Positions 16,865 to 27,017 are shown, counted from the stretch's first letter. The stretch: 64,000 bases of DNA from CAZXFH01 sp964640055 (GCA_964640055.1 CAZXFH010000013.1:1-64000), one strand, 5' to 3'. Translations and numbers: made by a program. The notes: generated from the letters alone by a model not told the origin.

Positions 16865-17968
16865 CTATTTCATCAGCACCATCTTACGGGTTTGGAGATA
16901 GGAACCGGCTCGAAGCTGATAAAAATAGACGCCGGTTCCAACCTGCGATGCATTCCATTTTACACGGTAGAATCCCGGCTTTTGTTTTTGATTGACAAGA
17001 ATATCGATAACCTGACCCATCGTGTTATAAATCGTAAGAACCACATCCGATCTTTGGGGAATATCATAGGATATAATTGTAACTGGATTGAAGGGATTGG
17101 GATAATTGGGGTACAAGTGATAAGCGTGGGGTTGGTGCGAGTCGCCAATAACAACCGTGGTTGGGCGGTCAGCAGTACACCAGGCAGTGTACCAGATACT
17201 GGCCACATCCATAACCGCCCGGTGTATTGCATCGATTGTTAGCGTATCCAGCATATTCCACATGATAGCATAGTATGATGAACCATAAGATGGGTCCTGG
17301 CTACTAGCACTATCATCAGCTGCCATAATGTTATCTACGTAAGGATACAATTCTTGGATATAAAGAAAGACCGCGTCAATTACGCTATTCCAATCATGAC
17401 CCGTCGAATCGGGAGGGATCAAATCCGGTAAATGGGAATTGATCATCGCTGATTCATAGCGCGAGTGAACTCCATCATTACCAGTATATTGACCATTATA
17501 ATTCAGCGTAAGGTGTAGCGGTTGATGGCTATCGGCGATAAAATGGCCCAGCTCAGCTGCGATCTGCCAGACAGAACTCCAATCCCTTATGGACATTAGC
17601 TGCGCCAAGCTATCTGTCCACGCCTCTATGACCCAGGGGACCGTTCCTTTATCAATAACCACATCATAGCCGTACAGATCCATCAACTCATCCAAGCCAT
17701 GAGGCAGGGTTTCGGAATGGAACTCATCATAATAATCAATATCAATATAATGGTAATATCCCGGTAATCCTGACTGATCCGGGTCTACTGAATGCTCCCT
17801 GAGATAATCGCGATGGTCATCGAAGATTTGCATTTCAGAGGGTAGGCAATCGACAGCCTTTGCATTGATATAGCGGTGGGTGTCCCACCCCCAGGCCAGA
17901 AGTTCGCTGTTGACCAGGGCGGAAAAAATTATTGCAGAACAAAACACTAATCTTATTTTTTTAAACAC
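16865..17968 (-). CDS. Secreted S1/P1-type zinc hydrolase with sorting tail
   Basis: 367 residues. After the signal peptide, mature Trp26 starts AWGWDTH, with His31 as an expected zinc ligand. Further ligand motifs are HYIDID (His73, Asp76), ELGHFIADSHQPLH (His142, Asp146, His152) and HSRYE (His168, Glu172). This set matches the S1/P1 nuclease and zinc-dependent phospholipase C superfamily, which uses three zinc ions on phosphodiesters. HQPLH favours the S1/P1 branch; the substrate could be nucleic acid or phospholipid. The tail (~285-367) is a type IX-like sorting domain (NYPNPFNPVT, GVYFYQL, RKMVLMK). A GTG start is used. The gene may provide phosphate or nucleotides. Confidence 0.9.
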   Translation of the reverse strand: MFKKIRLVFCSAIIFSALVNSELLAWGWDTHRYINAKAVDCLPSEMQIFDDHRDYLREHSVDPDQSGLPGYYHYIDIDYYDEFHSETLPHGLDELMDLYGYDVVIDKGTVPWVIEAWTDSLAQLMSIRDWSSVWQIAAELGHFIADSHQPLHLTLNYNGQYTGNDGVHSRYESAMINSHLPDLIPPDSTGHDWNSVIDAVFLYIQELYPYVDNIMAADDSASSQDPSYGSSYYAIMWNMLDTLTIDAIHRAVMDVASIWYTAWCTADRPTTVVIGDSHQPHAYHLYPNYPNPFNPVTIISYDIPQRSDVVLTIYNTMGQVIDILVNQKQKPGFYRVKWNASQVGTGVYFYQLRAGSYLQTRKMVLMK

Positions 17969-18031
17969 AAATCCACTCGTGGACTTTAAATCAATATATT
18001 CTAAAACTGAAACAGTGCTCAGACTATCCCT

Positions 18032-20299
18032 TCACTTCATCAGCACCATTTTCTGGGTTTTAACATGGGAATCAGCCTGCAGACGGTAAAAATAGATCCC
18101 GGAGGATAGATTTTCCGCGTTAAATTTTATTTTGTGGTACCCACGGTGCATATCTTTGTTGACTAAAGTGGCTACTTTTGCTCCTGAACTACTATATACT
18201 TCCAGTTTGACATTGCCATCTTGTGGTAATCTAAACCTAATCGTTGTTTGGGGGTTAAAGGGATTGGGGTAATTTTGGGCTAGTAAAAATTCTTCCGGGT
18301 GGGCTCTGACGTCTCTATCCAGTGCGGTGCCATCCGGGTATAAAAAAGTCAGGATCTTGCCCATCATGAGATTTCTGGCATAGGCGGGATATATGGTTTC
18401 AAAAGGGACTCCCAGATAGATCAATTTCCCCGGAATGGTTCCGGTTCCGAAAGTGCCCTCAAATTGAATCCCGCCTATGTTATGGTTTGAAACATCTTGA
18501 TAGCGGATGATCTCTTTGGCCCCATCCTGAGGTAGCAAAGCATCAGCGTATTTAACGTCAATTGTGCCATGCGTACCATCATCAAAATTGATTTCCGTTA
18601 ATTCTTCAAATAATTCACCGGAGACACCTTCCGCTACATAGTATACTCCGGAAACCCCACCCGGTGCATCAGCAGAGTATTGCGCCTTTAAATATTCATA
18701 GATGAAGGCTTTATCACTGACGGATCCCTGGTAGTCCAGATCCCAGGCGATTTCTGAACCGGAAACAAATAAACAGCCTCCTTTTTTCAGAAATTCTTTA
18801 ACTAAGTTCTGCTCAGTATTAGAAAAAGTTTCATCGGCCGTGGATTCATCTCCGAGGATATAGTCAACCACCGGATAGTCTTCCAGGGTAAAGAGGCCAT
18901 CGGTCAGCGCTTCATTAGTGGCGGCATCAAAGGATATATTTTGGTTTATAATGGCGCTGGCATGTTGACGACAAAAATTATAGGTGTTGCCGTCGGAGCT
19001 ACGGTCGAATCCATTGACGAGCAGCATTTTGGGGCGTTCGGAAGGGCGCGGTAATACCGCCAAGACTTCAGAATATCGGGACTTGCCAAAACTATTCTCC
19101 GCGGTGAGTCTTATAAAAATCGCTGAGTCCGGCGGCAATCCCCCAAAAACAAATTCATCGGAATCAAAAGGGATGGTGGGACCGAAATTTACTCCATCCA
19201 GGCTCAGATAAAGATTGTAATTCAGAACCGTTGAATCCGGTTTAAGCAGCACTTTGAGCTGGCCTTCATATTCCGATTTAACCCCAAAGGAGGCCGGCTT
19301 CGGGGGTACTTTAATTTCGAAGATATAAGTGGGATAATACATGGGCTCGGCTTCATCACTTAAGACCTTATACAGAATCTCATCTTGCAATATGGCCGCC
19401 ACCGTAGTTGAATCTCCATCAATGAGGACATCAGAATCAAGCAAACGGATCCCGTGACTGTAATCCACATAATAATTACCATGAATGTTGGTTAAGGGCT
19501 GAATGGGGTTGCCATTCAATTGATGCCAGCCATAGATGACCACATGGTTGGGACGAGAAGGGTCGATGATCTTATTGCTGAGGACCACATCTTTTTTAAT
19601 ACCACCGACCAACTGTCCCAGGACACCCTCCGTCGCATTAAACTGGGCTTGAATGGCGTTATTGTGTTCAATGAACATTGCCACGTGGTCGATATCGTAA
19701 ATATCAGGGTTATAGGTTACCGGTGCCAATTTAATTTCGGCATTTTGATAAATGTTATCAACCAGCTTACGGGTTGGCATACAGGCCCCAAAAACATCGG
19801 CTGCTTTTTGGGCGGTTATAGGCCCCATGGGAACTCGGCAAAAATTACTGTCACTACCAATGGCGAGATAGTCAGGCATAACCCAATATTTGACCTGATG
19901 AGAATTATTGTTCGCATCGTTAAAGGTGGCCTCAATTTCGACCAACTCCCTTAAAAAGTTAGGGATATTTCCGGCAAGTAGCTCATTTAAAATAGCATCT
20001 TCCCGGTTGGAAAAACTCATATTTTTGATCGATTCCATAAATTCTGACCCTTCGACCGCATCGGATGAACGAGGGGGAATGTCTAAACGACTTTGGGTCA
20101 AGAGATTTGACCGAACCAGCGCATGGTTATCCTTTCTGAACCGAATTTTGGGATTATACTTGGCGAATCTGGTTTGTTCTGAATATGATCTGGTACTATT
20201 ATTCGGAACCAATGCAGCGTGGAAGTTCCGGTTATTTTCCCGTGCACTGATAATTATACCCATAAAGGTTAAACTAATAAACAGAATGTTTTTATACAT
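18032..20299 (-). CDS. Secreted protein with FN3, flavodoxin/GATase-like domain and sorting tail
   Basis: 755 residues with a signal peptide (~1-20). Residues ~100-340 are an unrecognised region with DIDHVAMFIEHN and PNHVVIYGWHQLNG, which looks enzyme-like. Residues ~345-430 are fibronectin-III-like. Residues ~432-640 start KMLLVNGFDRSSDG and include PVVDYILGDES and LKKGGCLFVSGSEIAWDLD, resembling the Rossmann/GATase-like domain seen in xanthan-lyase-type and golvesin-like secreted proteins. The tail is a type IX-like sorting domain (NYPNPFNPQTTIRF, GIYFYRL, TQKMVLMK). It probably acts outside the cell on peptides or polysaccharide; the exact activity is unknown. AGGAAA precedes the ATG. Confidence 0.75.
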   Translation of the reverse strand: MYKNILFISLTFMGIIISARENNRNFHAALVPNNSTRSYSEQTRFAKYNPKIRFRKDNHALVRSNLLTQSRLDIPPRSSDAVEGSEFMESIKNMSFSNREDAILNELLAGNIPNFLRELVEIEATFNDANNNSHQVKYWVMPDYLAIGSDSNFCRVPMGPITAQKAADVFGACMPTRKLVDNIYQNAEIKLAPVTYNPDIYDIDHVAMFIEHNNAIQAQFNATEGVLGQLVGGIKKDVVLSNKIIDPSRPNHVVIYGWHQLNGNPIQPLTNIHGNYYVDYSHGIRLLDSDVLIDGDSTTVAAILQDEILYKVLSDEAEPMYYPTYIFEIKVPPKPASFGVKSEYEGQLKVLLKPDSTVLNYNLYLSLDGVNFGPTIPFDSDEFVFGGLPPDSAIFIRLTAENSFGKSRYSEVLAVLPRPSERPKMLLVNGFDRSSDGNTYNFCRQHASAIINQNISFDAATNEALTDGLFTLEDYPVVDYILGDESTADETFSNTEQNLVKEFLKKGGCLFVSGSEIAWDLDYQGSVSDKAFIYEYLKAQYSADAPGGVSGVYYVAEGVSGELFEELTEINFDDGTHGTIDVKYADALLPQDGAKEIIRYQDVSNHNIGGIQFEGTFGTGTIPGKLIYLGVPFETIYPAYARNLMMGKILTFLYPDGTALDRDVRAHPEEFLLAQNYPNPFNPQTTIRFRLPQDGNVKLEVYSSSGAKVATLVNKDMHRGYHKIKFNAENLSSGIYFYRLQADSHVKTQKMVLMK

Positions 20300-20668
20300 T
20301 TATTTTTCCTACTTTCATTTGATAGTAAAAACGGTTCAGCTGTGGAGTAGACGTCCTCACTACTCCACTGCATTTAAGTGATTTTTATTGAAGTTGTCAA
20401 GGGAAAATTTATTTTTCTCGATTTAATTCAGGAATAGGAATATTCTCTATAGGTTTAAAAAGCGGTGTTTACAATCTAAGGGTGGATTTAAAAAAAGGTG
20501 TTCACTATTTGAGGCCAATTATCAATTACCTCTAACCGCCTCAGATATTAAGCATAAAAATAAATAGCATTCACATTCCCCAGGGTATGAGTAGTAATAT
20601 GCATTTAACAAATTTGACTTTAACACCCTGATTGGCTAAGATCAGTCAATAAACATTGGGAGTGCTTT
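20300..20668. other. Divergent intergenic region
   Basis: It separates two divergent genes and probably carries both promoters. I note a loose direct repeat, AAAAAGCGGTGTTTACA (20458 onward) and AAAAAAAGGTGTTCACT (20492 onward), which could be a regulator site. Nothing else is recognised. Confidence 0.4.
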
Positions 20669-22693
20669 ATGAGTCTAAAAATTTTGGTTGCAATCTATTC
20701 TATTTTAAAAAAAACAAAACGTCCCCTGCTCGTTCAGCTGGTTCGGCCCTCATTGAAAGCATTTAAAATTGCCGGTTGTCTTTGCGCTCTGTCCATAATG
20801 ATTGCAGCGAATGTAATTCCTTTTGTAAAAAATGTTCAATTTCAGCCGGGCTCACTGGCTGTGGCCAAGGTCTTTATTTCCATCGATCCAAAAACGTTAA
20901 ACAATGAACGAGAACTTCTGATTAATACTCTCCAGAACCATGCAATTGAGATCGACACCAATGGTATCCCCATATTCTTGCAGATCGACAGCCTGGATGT
21001 ACCGGAAATCTCATCCAGGTACCGGGATCGGATTATAAAACAGGCCTACTCCATCCGGATCGATTCTCAGGGGATCCAAATTACAGGATCCAGTCGAGCC
21101 GCCGTTTTTTATGGTATTCAAACCCTGGATCAGTTGATCAATGCACAACCGCAAATTCCCTTTCTGGAAATCACGGATTGGCCGGATCTGCCGGTAAGGA
21201 TGATCATGCTGGATCCGGCCCGGCAGAACGAAAACTTCGGCTATTATCGCCGGGTAATCCGGTTCGCAGCACGTTACAAATTTAATGCGATCCTGTTACA
21301 TTTGACCGATGACCAGACCGCTTGCCTCTATCATGAGGATTATCAGCCGCTGATGCATCCCCAGGCCTGGCATCTGTCAGAAGTCAAAGAACTGGTCAGC
21401 TTTGCGCAGAAACATCATCTAGCTCTGATCCCGGAAATCGAATCTTTTGGTCATTCCCGCATGTTTACCCGTTTACCGGATTACGCAGAGTATCTACATC
21501 AGACCGGAAAGACCACAGCCCGCCTGGGCTGGTCGGGGACCGCCATACCGGGATATACCAATGTGCTCTGCCCGGCCAGTGACAAAGCCCGGACCTATCT
21601 AGAAAAAATGTACCAGCGCGCCACAGCAGGCTTTGAACATCCCTGGTTACATATCGGATTTGATGAAGTGGATATTACTGATTGCCAGCGATGTAAAGAT
21701 GCCTTTGGAGAGATATCTGCCAGCGAATGGATCCGCACTCATTTAAAGCAATGCCGGACCCGGGTTCTGGAAAACAATCGCCAGCTGGCTCTCTGGGGTG
21801 ATATGCTTCTAAAATATCCCCAAGCACTGGATAAATTACCCCCAGAAAATACCATCATTTTTGATTGGCACTACCGTCCGGATGTATCACCGGAATCGAT
21901 CATCACCTTTACTGAAAAAGGATTTGACATTATCGCCTGTCCGGCCCTGGTCTGCTATCCTCATATGATCCGGCCGGACCAGCATAACTATGCAAACATC
22001 AGACGCTTTACCCGGCTGGCCCGGGAACATGATCTGCTGGGCGTGAACACCACTATTTGGATCCCGACCCGCTATATGTCCGATGTGCTCTGGACTGGTA
22101 TCGCCTATGCCGGAGTACAGGCCTGGTCAGGCAGTAACTGGCAGACAAATTCATTCTATGATCAGTTTATGCAGAACTTCTTCGGTAGCGAAAAAGGAAC
22201 TGAATTTCAGACTGTTTGGCATTCCTTCAATAGCATTATATGGCATCGAGATAACTTTAATATCAGCTGCTGGAGCAATGACCAGAGCCGGATCCAGGCC
22301 ATTGAACTTTATCAGCAGCACACAGAGGAGGTTGATCATTATATCGACACTCTGAAAAATATCATTGCCAGCTTGGCAGCTTTAGAAACCGGAATCACAA
22401 AACATGGCCGGGAATGGCTGGCTATTGAGCGTTCCGCCCAGATTCTGAAGATCACGCTGGAACATTTACAGGCGGCTCCGGCAGTAAAAGAGAACCAGAG
22501 CTGGAATAAAAAATTAATCCGGAAAATCGATCAGGACTGTATACGGGCAATCGAGTGGATTGAAAATGATTGGGCCCGCAACCGGTATGCCGATGATCCC
22601 AACCAGCAGGGATTGTATCTGACCAACCAGCACCTGTTGTATCGCTTTAAACAGATGCACAGATTTCATCAACAGTTATTATCGACTCAATAA
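20669..22693 (+). CDS. GH20 beta-N-acetylhexosaminidase
   Basis: 674 residues. After a hydrophobic segment (~30-50, possible signal anchor), residues ~55-165 are the GH20 N-terminal domain and ~168-560 the TIM barrel: WPDLPVRMIMLD, YKFNAILLHLTDD, LIPEIESFGHS and WLHIGFDEVD, where Asp332-Glu333 is the catalytic pair for substrate-assisted hydrolysis of terminal GlcNAc/GalNAc. A helical extension of ~110 residues follows. There is no sorting tail, so it is likely periplasmic or membrane-anchored. GGGAG precedes the ATG. Its next neighbour is a convergent GH130, which supports use of a HexNAc-containing glycan. Confidence 0.93.
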   Translation: MSLKILVAIYSILKKTKRPLLVQLVRPSLKAFKIAGCLCALSIMIAANVIPFVKNVQFQPGSLAVAKVFISIDPKTLNNERELLINTLQNHAIEIDTNGIPIFLQIDSLDVPEISSRYRDRIIKQAYSIRIDSQGIQITGSSRAAVFYGIQTLDQLINAQPQIPFLEITDWPDLPVRMIMLDPARQNENFGYYRRVIRFAARYKFNAILLHLTDDQTACLYHEDYQPLMHPQAWHLSEVKELVSFAQKHHLALIPEIESFGHSRMFTRLPDYAEYLHQTGKTTARLGWSGTAIPGYTNVLCPASDKARTYLEKMYQRATAGFEHPWLHIGFDEVDITDCQRCKDAFGEISASEWIRTHLKQCRTRVLENNRQLALWGDMLLKYPQALDKLPPENTIIFDWHYRPDVSPESIITFTEKGFDIIACPALVCYPHMIRPDQHNYANIRRFTRLAREHDLLGVNTTIWIPTRYMSDVLWTGIAYAGVQAWSGSNWQTNSFYDQFMQNFFGSEKGTEFQTVWHSFNSIIWHRDNFNISCWSNDQSRIQAIELYQQHTEEVDHYIDTLKNIIASLAALETGITKHGREWLAIERSAQILKITLEHLQAAPAVKENQSWNKKLIRKIDQDCIRAIEWIENDWARNRYADDPNQQGLYLTNQHLLYRFKQMHRFHQQLLSTQ

Positions 22694-22774
22694 ATTCACA
22701 ATCATCCGTTGGGCAAATAATTCATTTAATAACAGTAATTCAATACTGAGAAACCAATCCAAACAGCTTATTTA

Positions 22775-23920
22775 TCAATAGCTGTCAAGTTTTAAAGACA
22801 GAAAGTCTTTAGGCAGGTATGTTAGTCTGCAGCCCATATCACTCTCACCTGAGGCAACTAGATACCCATATTTACTAAGAATGATGCCTGTCGTAAAAAC
22901 AATATCGGAAACATAGGGTTGATGCTGATAATTATTAAAAAGTTCAGGCTGGGGATCAATTAAAGATTTTTTGTCTTCTAGATAGATAATTTCTGCCGGA
23001 TCGTCTTTTGCCAGAAGTCCCCAGAAAGTACGATAGATACCCAGGCTCTTACGCTTTTCCACTCCATGAAAAAGAATCAGCCATCCTTGATCTGTTAGTA
23101 TGGGCGGTGCACCACCGCCTACTTTGAGAGAAAAATAAGGACTTCTTTGGCAAGTGATTAAAGGTTTTTCCAAAGGTTGCCAATGGTATAAATCCGGTGA
23201 AGCAGCCAGATTTATAGAAGGACCAGCTGCGCCTGGATGAACTAATCGAGGAGCAAAATAATGGGCACCGAGCGGACGGGTGAGGGCTAAATACCGGCCG
23301 TGTACTTTCTCAGGAAAAAGGATCACATCTTTATTTTGGTGATCCTGAATCATGCCCATCAATCCATAATTCAACCCATCGGTTGAATGATAAAGCGTAG
23401 TACAATGTCTTTCCGAACTGACGGAACAGCAAGTCATATAGTATTGATCAGCTATACGGGTAATGCGGGGATCTTCAATGCCAAATTCCTGATAACTTTT
23501 TTGAGGGATAATAGGTTTATCATAATGGTAATGGATAATTTTACTCCCATCCGGATCTAATTCCACCGGTAGTAACCAGGAAAAAGAAGTTAATATATAG
23601 ACTGCATTAGTATCGTATTTCAAGCAGCGATACTTACGTGGATCAGTCCGATCTAATTGACTCATTGGAACAGATTCAATCTGATAACCATCAGTCTCTC
23701 TCCAGCGAATGAATAGATAATGGGTTTGCTTTTCTGGTTGCACCGGGGCTTCTGCAATCCGTATTAGTAAGAGGATATTTCCGTTTTTTAAACGGGTCAT
23801 GCCAGGATTGAAAGCACCCAATACAGTAGTGGGCTTTTTGATTTGGCTGCGCAGCGGGCTATAGGTCAAATCGATATGACTGGGAGCGATAACGATTCTA
23901 TCTTTAGATAATTTTTTCAT
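22775..23920 (-). CDS. GH130 glycoside phosphorylase/hydrolase
   Basis: 381 residues, no signal peptide, so cytoplasmic. It has the five-bladed propeller signatures of GH130: FNPGMTRLKNGNILLLIRI, FGIEDPRITRI (the EDPR motif near 150 carries the proton donor Asp), KDVILFPEKV and VGGGAPPILTDQGWLILFHGV. GH130 enzymes phosphorolyse beta-mannosides such as mannosyl-GlcNAc, mannosyl-glucose or mannobiose. It is divergent from the LacI gene, with a ~105-base shared control region. A second, shorter GH130 is at 48012. The exact linkage specificity cannot be read by eye. Confidence 0.92.
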   Translation of the reverse strand: MKKLSKDRIVIAPSHIDLTYSPLRSQIKKPTTVLGAFNPGMTRLKNGNILLLIRIAEAPVQPEKQTHYLFIRWRETDGYQIESVPMSQLDRTDPRKYRCLKYDTNAVYILTSFSWLLPVELDPDGSKIIHYHYDKPIIPQKSYQEFGIEDPRITRIADQYYMTCCSVSSERHCTTLYHSTDGLNYGLMGMIQDHQNKDVILFPEKVHGRYLALTRPLGAHYFAPRLVHPGAAGPSINLAASPDLYHWQPLEKPLITCQRSPYFSLKVGGGAPPILTDQGWLILFHGVEKRKSLGIYRTFWGLLAKDDPAEIIYLEDKKSLIDPQPELFNNYQHQPYVSDIVFTTGIILSKYGYLVASGESDMGCRLTYLPKDFLSLKLDSY

Positions 23921-23966
23921 TGCCAGCTTCCTTACACGAAAAATTTAACAAAATTTAAAAAAGGTC

Positions 23967-24004
23967 TTGACAAATAACTTATGATAAAATATATTAAAAC
24001 GTTT
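23967..24004 (+). promoter_or_regulatory. lacI-family promoter with LacI-type operator
   Basis: TTGACA (23967-23972), 17 bases, then TATATT (23990-23995). The palindrome AAACGTTT (23997-24004) lies directly at the expected transcription start. A central CG palindrome of this kind is typical of LacI/CcpA-type operators, so the regulator at 24026 probably represses itself and may also control the divergent GH130. Confidence 0.65.
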
Positions 24005-24025
24005 CGATATTTCAAATGATATATT

Positions 24026-25039
24026 ATGGCAACGATTAAAGATATTGCAAAAAAAGCCAACGTTTCTGTTTCCACAGTTTCCCTCGTCATCAATAATAAG
24101 GGCTATGTGGCTGCCTCTACCCGGGAAAGGATTATTAAGACAATCCAAGAGATGAACTACAAACCCTTACATTCGGCACGTAAATTGGCAACTGGCAAAA
24201 CCGGTAATCTCGGATATATTGTCTGGAGTGCTCATTTCACTGAAATTGAAAATTTTTACAGCCAGATCTTTCTGGGAATGGAGTATGCCGCCCAAGATAG
24301 TGATCGCTATATTCTTTTAACGACTGTTAAAGAGGATTTTGATCCCAAGACCGATTTACCCCGTTTTCTAAAATACAATGATGTTGACGGCGTAGCGCTG
24401 GCCGGTCGAGTTCCGCACTCCCTAATCCGTTATCTTGAAAAGCAGGGTATCCCTCTTGTCTTAGTTGATTATGGTATCCCTGATAAAAATTATAATTCAG
24501 TCCTAATTGATAATTTCAACGGCGCTTACCAGGCCACCCAACATTTAATTGAAAGCGGTTATCAAAAGATCGGCTTTGTTACCGGTACTTTTTTTCATCC
24601 TTCCATTAAAGAACGCTATCGTGGTTATAAAGCCGCCCTCGCCAAAGCCGGTATTTCTGATCCGAAGGTGATTAAAAAATACTCCTATTTAGTGGCGATC
24701 GAGACATCACCAAAAATCGGTCAGGAAGGCACATTGCAGCTACTCTCCAAGCAACCCCGACCTGATGCCATTTTTTGCGGCAATGATTCCACCGCGCTCG
24801 GTGCGCTGCAAGAATTAAAAAGGCAACAGTTAAAGATTCCAGAGGATGTTGCCTTGGTGGGATTTGATGACATTCCCTCAGCTGGCTTCAGTTCCCCATC
24901 TTTAACAACTGTTGAAGTTCCTAAATTAACCATTGGCAAAGAGGCTTATAAATTACTCGCCGATATGATTGACAAACCTGTTTCTCCCCCGCAGACCCGT
25001 ACCATTTCAGTTAAATTGATAAAAAGGGAAAGCAGTTAA
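24026..25039 (+). CDS. LacI-family transcriptional regulator
   Basis: 337 residues. The N-terminal helix-turn-helix ATIKDIAKKANVSVSTVSLVINNKGYVAASTRERI, with hinge LHSARKLATGKTGNLGYIV, is classic LacI. The rest is a periplasmic-binding-protein-like sensor domain (VDGVALAGRVP, VLIDNFNGAYQATQHLIESG, PDAIFCGNDSTALGALQEL, ALVGFDDIP). The effector is probably a sugar or sugar phosphate released by the linked hydrolases. It starts the plus-strand run of glycan genes, so it is the likely pathway repressor. No strong ribosome site precedes the ATG. Confidence 0.95.
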   Translation: MATIKDIAKKANVSVSTVSLVINNKGYVAASTRERIIKTIQEMNYKPLHSARKLATGKTGNLGYIVWSAHFTEIENFYSQIFLGMEYAAQDSDRYILLTTVKEDFDPKTDLPRFLKYNDVDGVALAGRVPHSLIRYLEKQGIPLVLVDYGIPDKNYNSVLIDNFNGAYQATQHLIESGYQKIGFVTGTFFHPSIKERYRGYKAALAKAGISDPKVIKKYSYLVAIETSPKIGQEGTLQLLSKQPRPDAIFCGNDSTALGALQELKRQQLKIPEDVALVGFDDIPSAGFSSPSLTTVEVPKLTIGKEAYKLLADMIDKPVSPPQTRTISVKLIKRESS

Positions 25040-25088
25040 AAGTAAGGAGCTCATTTTCTTTACAGTTAATCACAAAAGATTATTCTTA

Positions 25089-27017
25089 TTGGGTGTCAAT
25101 TATTGGCCACAATCGACTGCAATCCATATGTGGCGTGACTGGCGGCCGAATGAAATTGAAAAAGAATTGGGAATTATAAAAGATTTAGGGATGAATAGTG
25201 TCCGTTTTTTTCTATTCATGCCCGACTTTATCAAAACGAATCACCAGGTCGAACCGCTTATGTTGACCCGATTGAATCAATTTCTTGATTTATGTGAACA
25301 GTATCAACTGTATTCATTACCCAGTTTCATTGTGGGCCATATGAGTGGAGAAGATTGGGATGTTGATTGGCGCCAGAACCGTAATTTCATTACCGATCCT
25401 GTCCTGGTGACAATCACCCAAGAATATATCCGTTCAGTTGTTAATACAACCAAGCATTTCCAGCATATCATTGCCTGGGTGCTCTCCAACGAGCTACCAA
25501 ATTATATCGGTCCCCAAAAATCCGATGATGTTACCGCCTGGGTATCCACAATGGTCGCAATAATCAAAGCCCTGGATCCGGACCGGCCTGTATGTATTGG
25601 TGATGGTGGCTGGGCACCAGAAATAGATGGAAAGCAACAGGATTTCCAATTACGGGAAATCAACCAATTTCAGGATTTTGTAGGATTACATTATTATCCG
25701 CGTACATCATCCTCCTGGCACCATACTTATACCACAGCTTTCCGCTTGAGAATGGCGCAGGAATGGAGCAGACCGGCGATCATAGAAGAATTCGGTACCT
25801 CGACAACTCTCTGTTCACCTGAAAATCAAGCCCTTTATTATCGTTCTGTTTTTTACAGCGCCTTAATAAACAATTCCCATGGTGTCCTCTCTTGGTGCCT
25901 TAATGATTTCGATTTTGAGAACCTCCGGCCCTATTCCCATCATACTTTTGAAGAACGCTTTGGTATCCTTCGTACCGATCATTCCATAAAACCTGCCGGG
26001 CAGGAATTTAAATCTTTCCGGAATTTTCTGGATTCTCTTGAAAGTACCGATTACCAAAAAGTGGAAACCACAGCCAGTCTGCTTATTCCTTCCTATTATT
26101 ATTACCCTTATCCCTACCTGTTCAAACCAGACTTTGATAAACGCTATGAGTTCTATCTGGAGTGTTTCTCCCTTTTGAAACGGGCGAATATCGAACTCCG
26201 CTGTCTATTTGAACCAGCCGTAGAACTTAATAATAAGAGTACTATTATTCCTGATGCAACCCTAGATCCAGTCCATGTCCCACTATTATTTGCACCCCGT
26301 TTTAAATATCTAACCAAAGCATTTACAAGATTCTTAGAGCAATATGTGAAAAATGGTGGTAACCTGTATTTTAGCTTTAGCCATGACAGCTGGATTCTAG
26401 ACTGGCAAAAATTGGCTGGCGTTGAGACCGATTGTAAGTTTGGCGTGCCTGAGTTCTGCTCCGCAGATAAATTAGATGTAATCGCTCCCCAAGAATGGCA
26501 ATTATTCTCTAAGAATGAGCACTTTTCAATGCCTTTAAAAACCCAACACCCTGAATTCAGTTATTGTCCAATCCTTGAAAACAGGGCTGAGATAATCTTG
26601 CAAGATCAAAATAGCCACCCGGTTTTAATCAAAAACCATTACGGACAGGGAACTGTTTATTTTATGACTCAACCCATAGAAATGTATGCTTTACATGACA
26701 ATAACAGCGCTTGGAAATCGGCGCTGTTAAAAATATATAAATCAATTTACAGAGAAACGGTTTCTCGAGATTTTATCTTAGAAGGTGATGGATTGGAAAT
26801 GGGTATATGGTACTCTGAAGCTAAGCATGCCAGTAAAATCGTGATCTTAAACCATGCCTGGAGCGCTACAGAGGGAAAATTAACCCTAAATAATAAGAAA
26901 GATAAAATAATATCATGTTCAATTGAATATAAAAAACATCCGTCTAGCTTATATCATTTTTGTTTGCCCCGTAAGGGGGTGTGTGTATTTGAGATCCAAT
27001 CATGTACATTGGACTGA
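25089..27017 (+). CDS. GH5-like glycoside hydrolase (clan A TIM barrel)
   Basis: 642 residues, no signal peptide. GVNYWPQSTAIHMWRDW opens a clan-A barrel. WVLSNELP carries the acid/base Glu135 and IIEEFG the nucleophile (Glu234), in the GH5/GH2-like spacing. Residues ~340-560 form a beta-galactosidase-like (GATase-type) trimerisation domain and the C-terminus is a beta-sandwich. Activity on beta-mannosides is plausible from context. The only in-frame start is a TTG lacking a ribosome site; AAGGAG lies 46 bases upstream, in register with an ATT codon whose frame (IFFTVNHKRFILI) looks like the true N-terminus one base out of phase. There may be a frameshift or sequencing error. Confidence 0.8.
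   Translation: MGVNYWPQSTAIHMWRDWRPNEIEKELGIIKDLGMNSVRFFLFMPDFIKTNHQVEPLMLTRLNQFLDLCEQYQLYSLPSFIVGHMSGEDWDVDWRQNRNFITDPVLVTITQEYIRSVVNTTKHFQHIIAWVLSNELPNYIGPQKSDDVTAWVSTMVAIIKALDPDRPVCIGDGGWAPEIDGKQQDFQLREINQFQDFVGLHYYPRTSSSWHHTYTTAFRLRMAQEWSRPAIIEEFGTSTTLCSPENQALYYRSVFYSALINNSHGVLSWCLNDFDFENLRPYSHHTFEERFGILRTDHSIKPAGQEFKSFRNFLDSLESTDYQKVETTASLLIPSYYYYPYPYLFKPDFDKRYEFYLECFSLLKRANIELRCLFEPAVELNNKSTIIPDATLDPVHVPLLFAPRFKYLTKAFTRFLEQYVKNGGNLYFSFSHDSWILDWQKLAGVETDCKFGVPEFCSADKLDVIAPQEWQLFSKNEHFSMPLKTQHPEFSYCPILENRAEIILQDQNSHPVLIKNHYGQGTVYFMTQPIEMYALHDNNSAWKSALLKIYKSIYRETVSRDFILEGDGLEMGIWYSEAKHASKIVILNHAWSATEGKLTLNNKKDKIISCSIEYKKHPSSLYHFCLPRKGVCVFEIQSCTLD

Noticed and set aside
14131..20299. The three minus-strand secreted proteins as one operon
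   Set aside because: Gaps of ~270 and ~60 bases and mixed functions make a single transcript uncertain; only co-orientation is supported.
26752..26766. Perfect palindrome GAGAAAC-G-GTTTCTC resembling a LacI-type operator
   Set aside because: It is inside the GH5-like coding sequence, ~300 bases before the next gene; could be chance, so not annotated as an operator.
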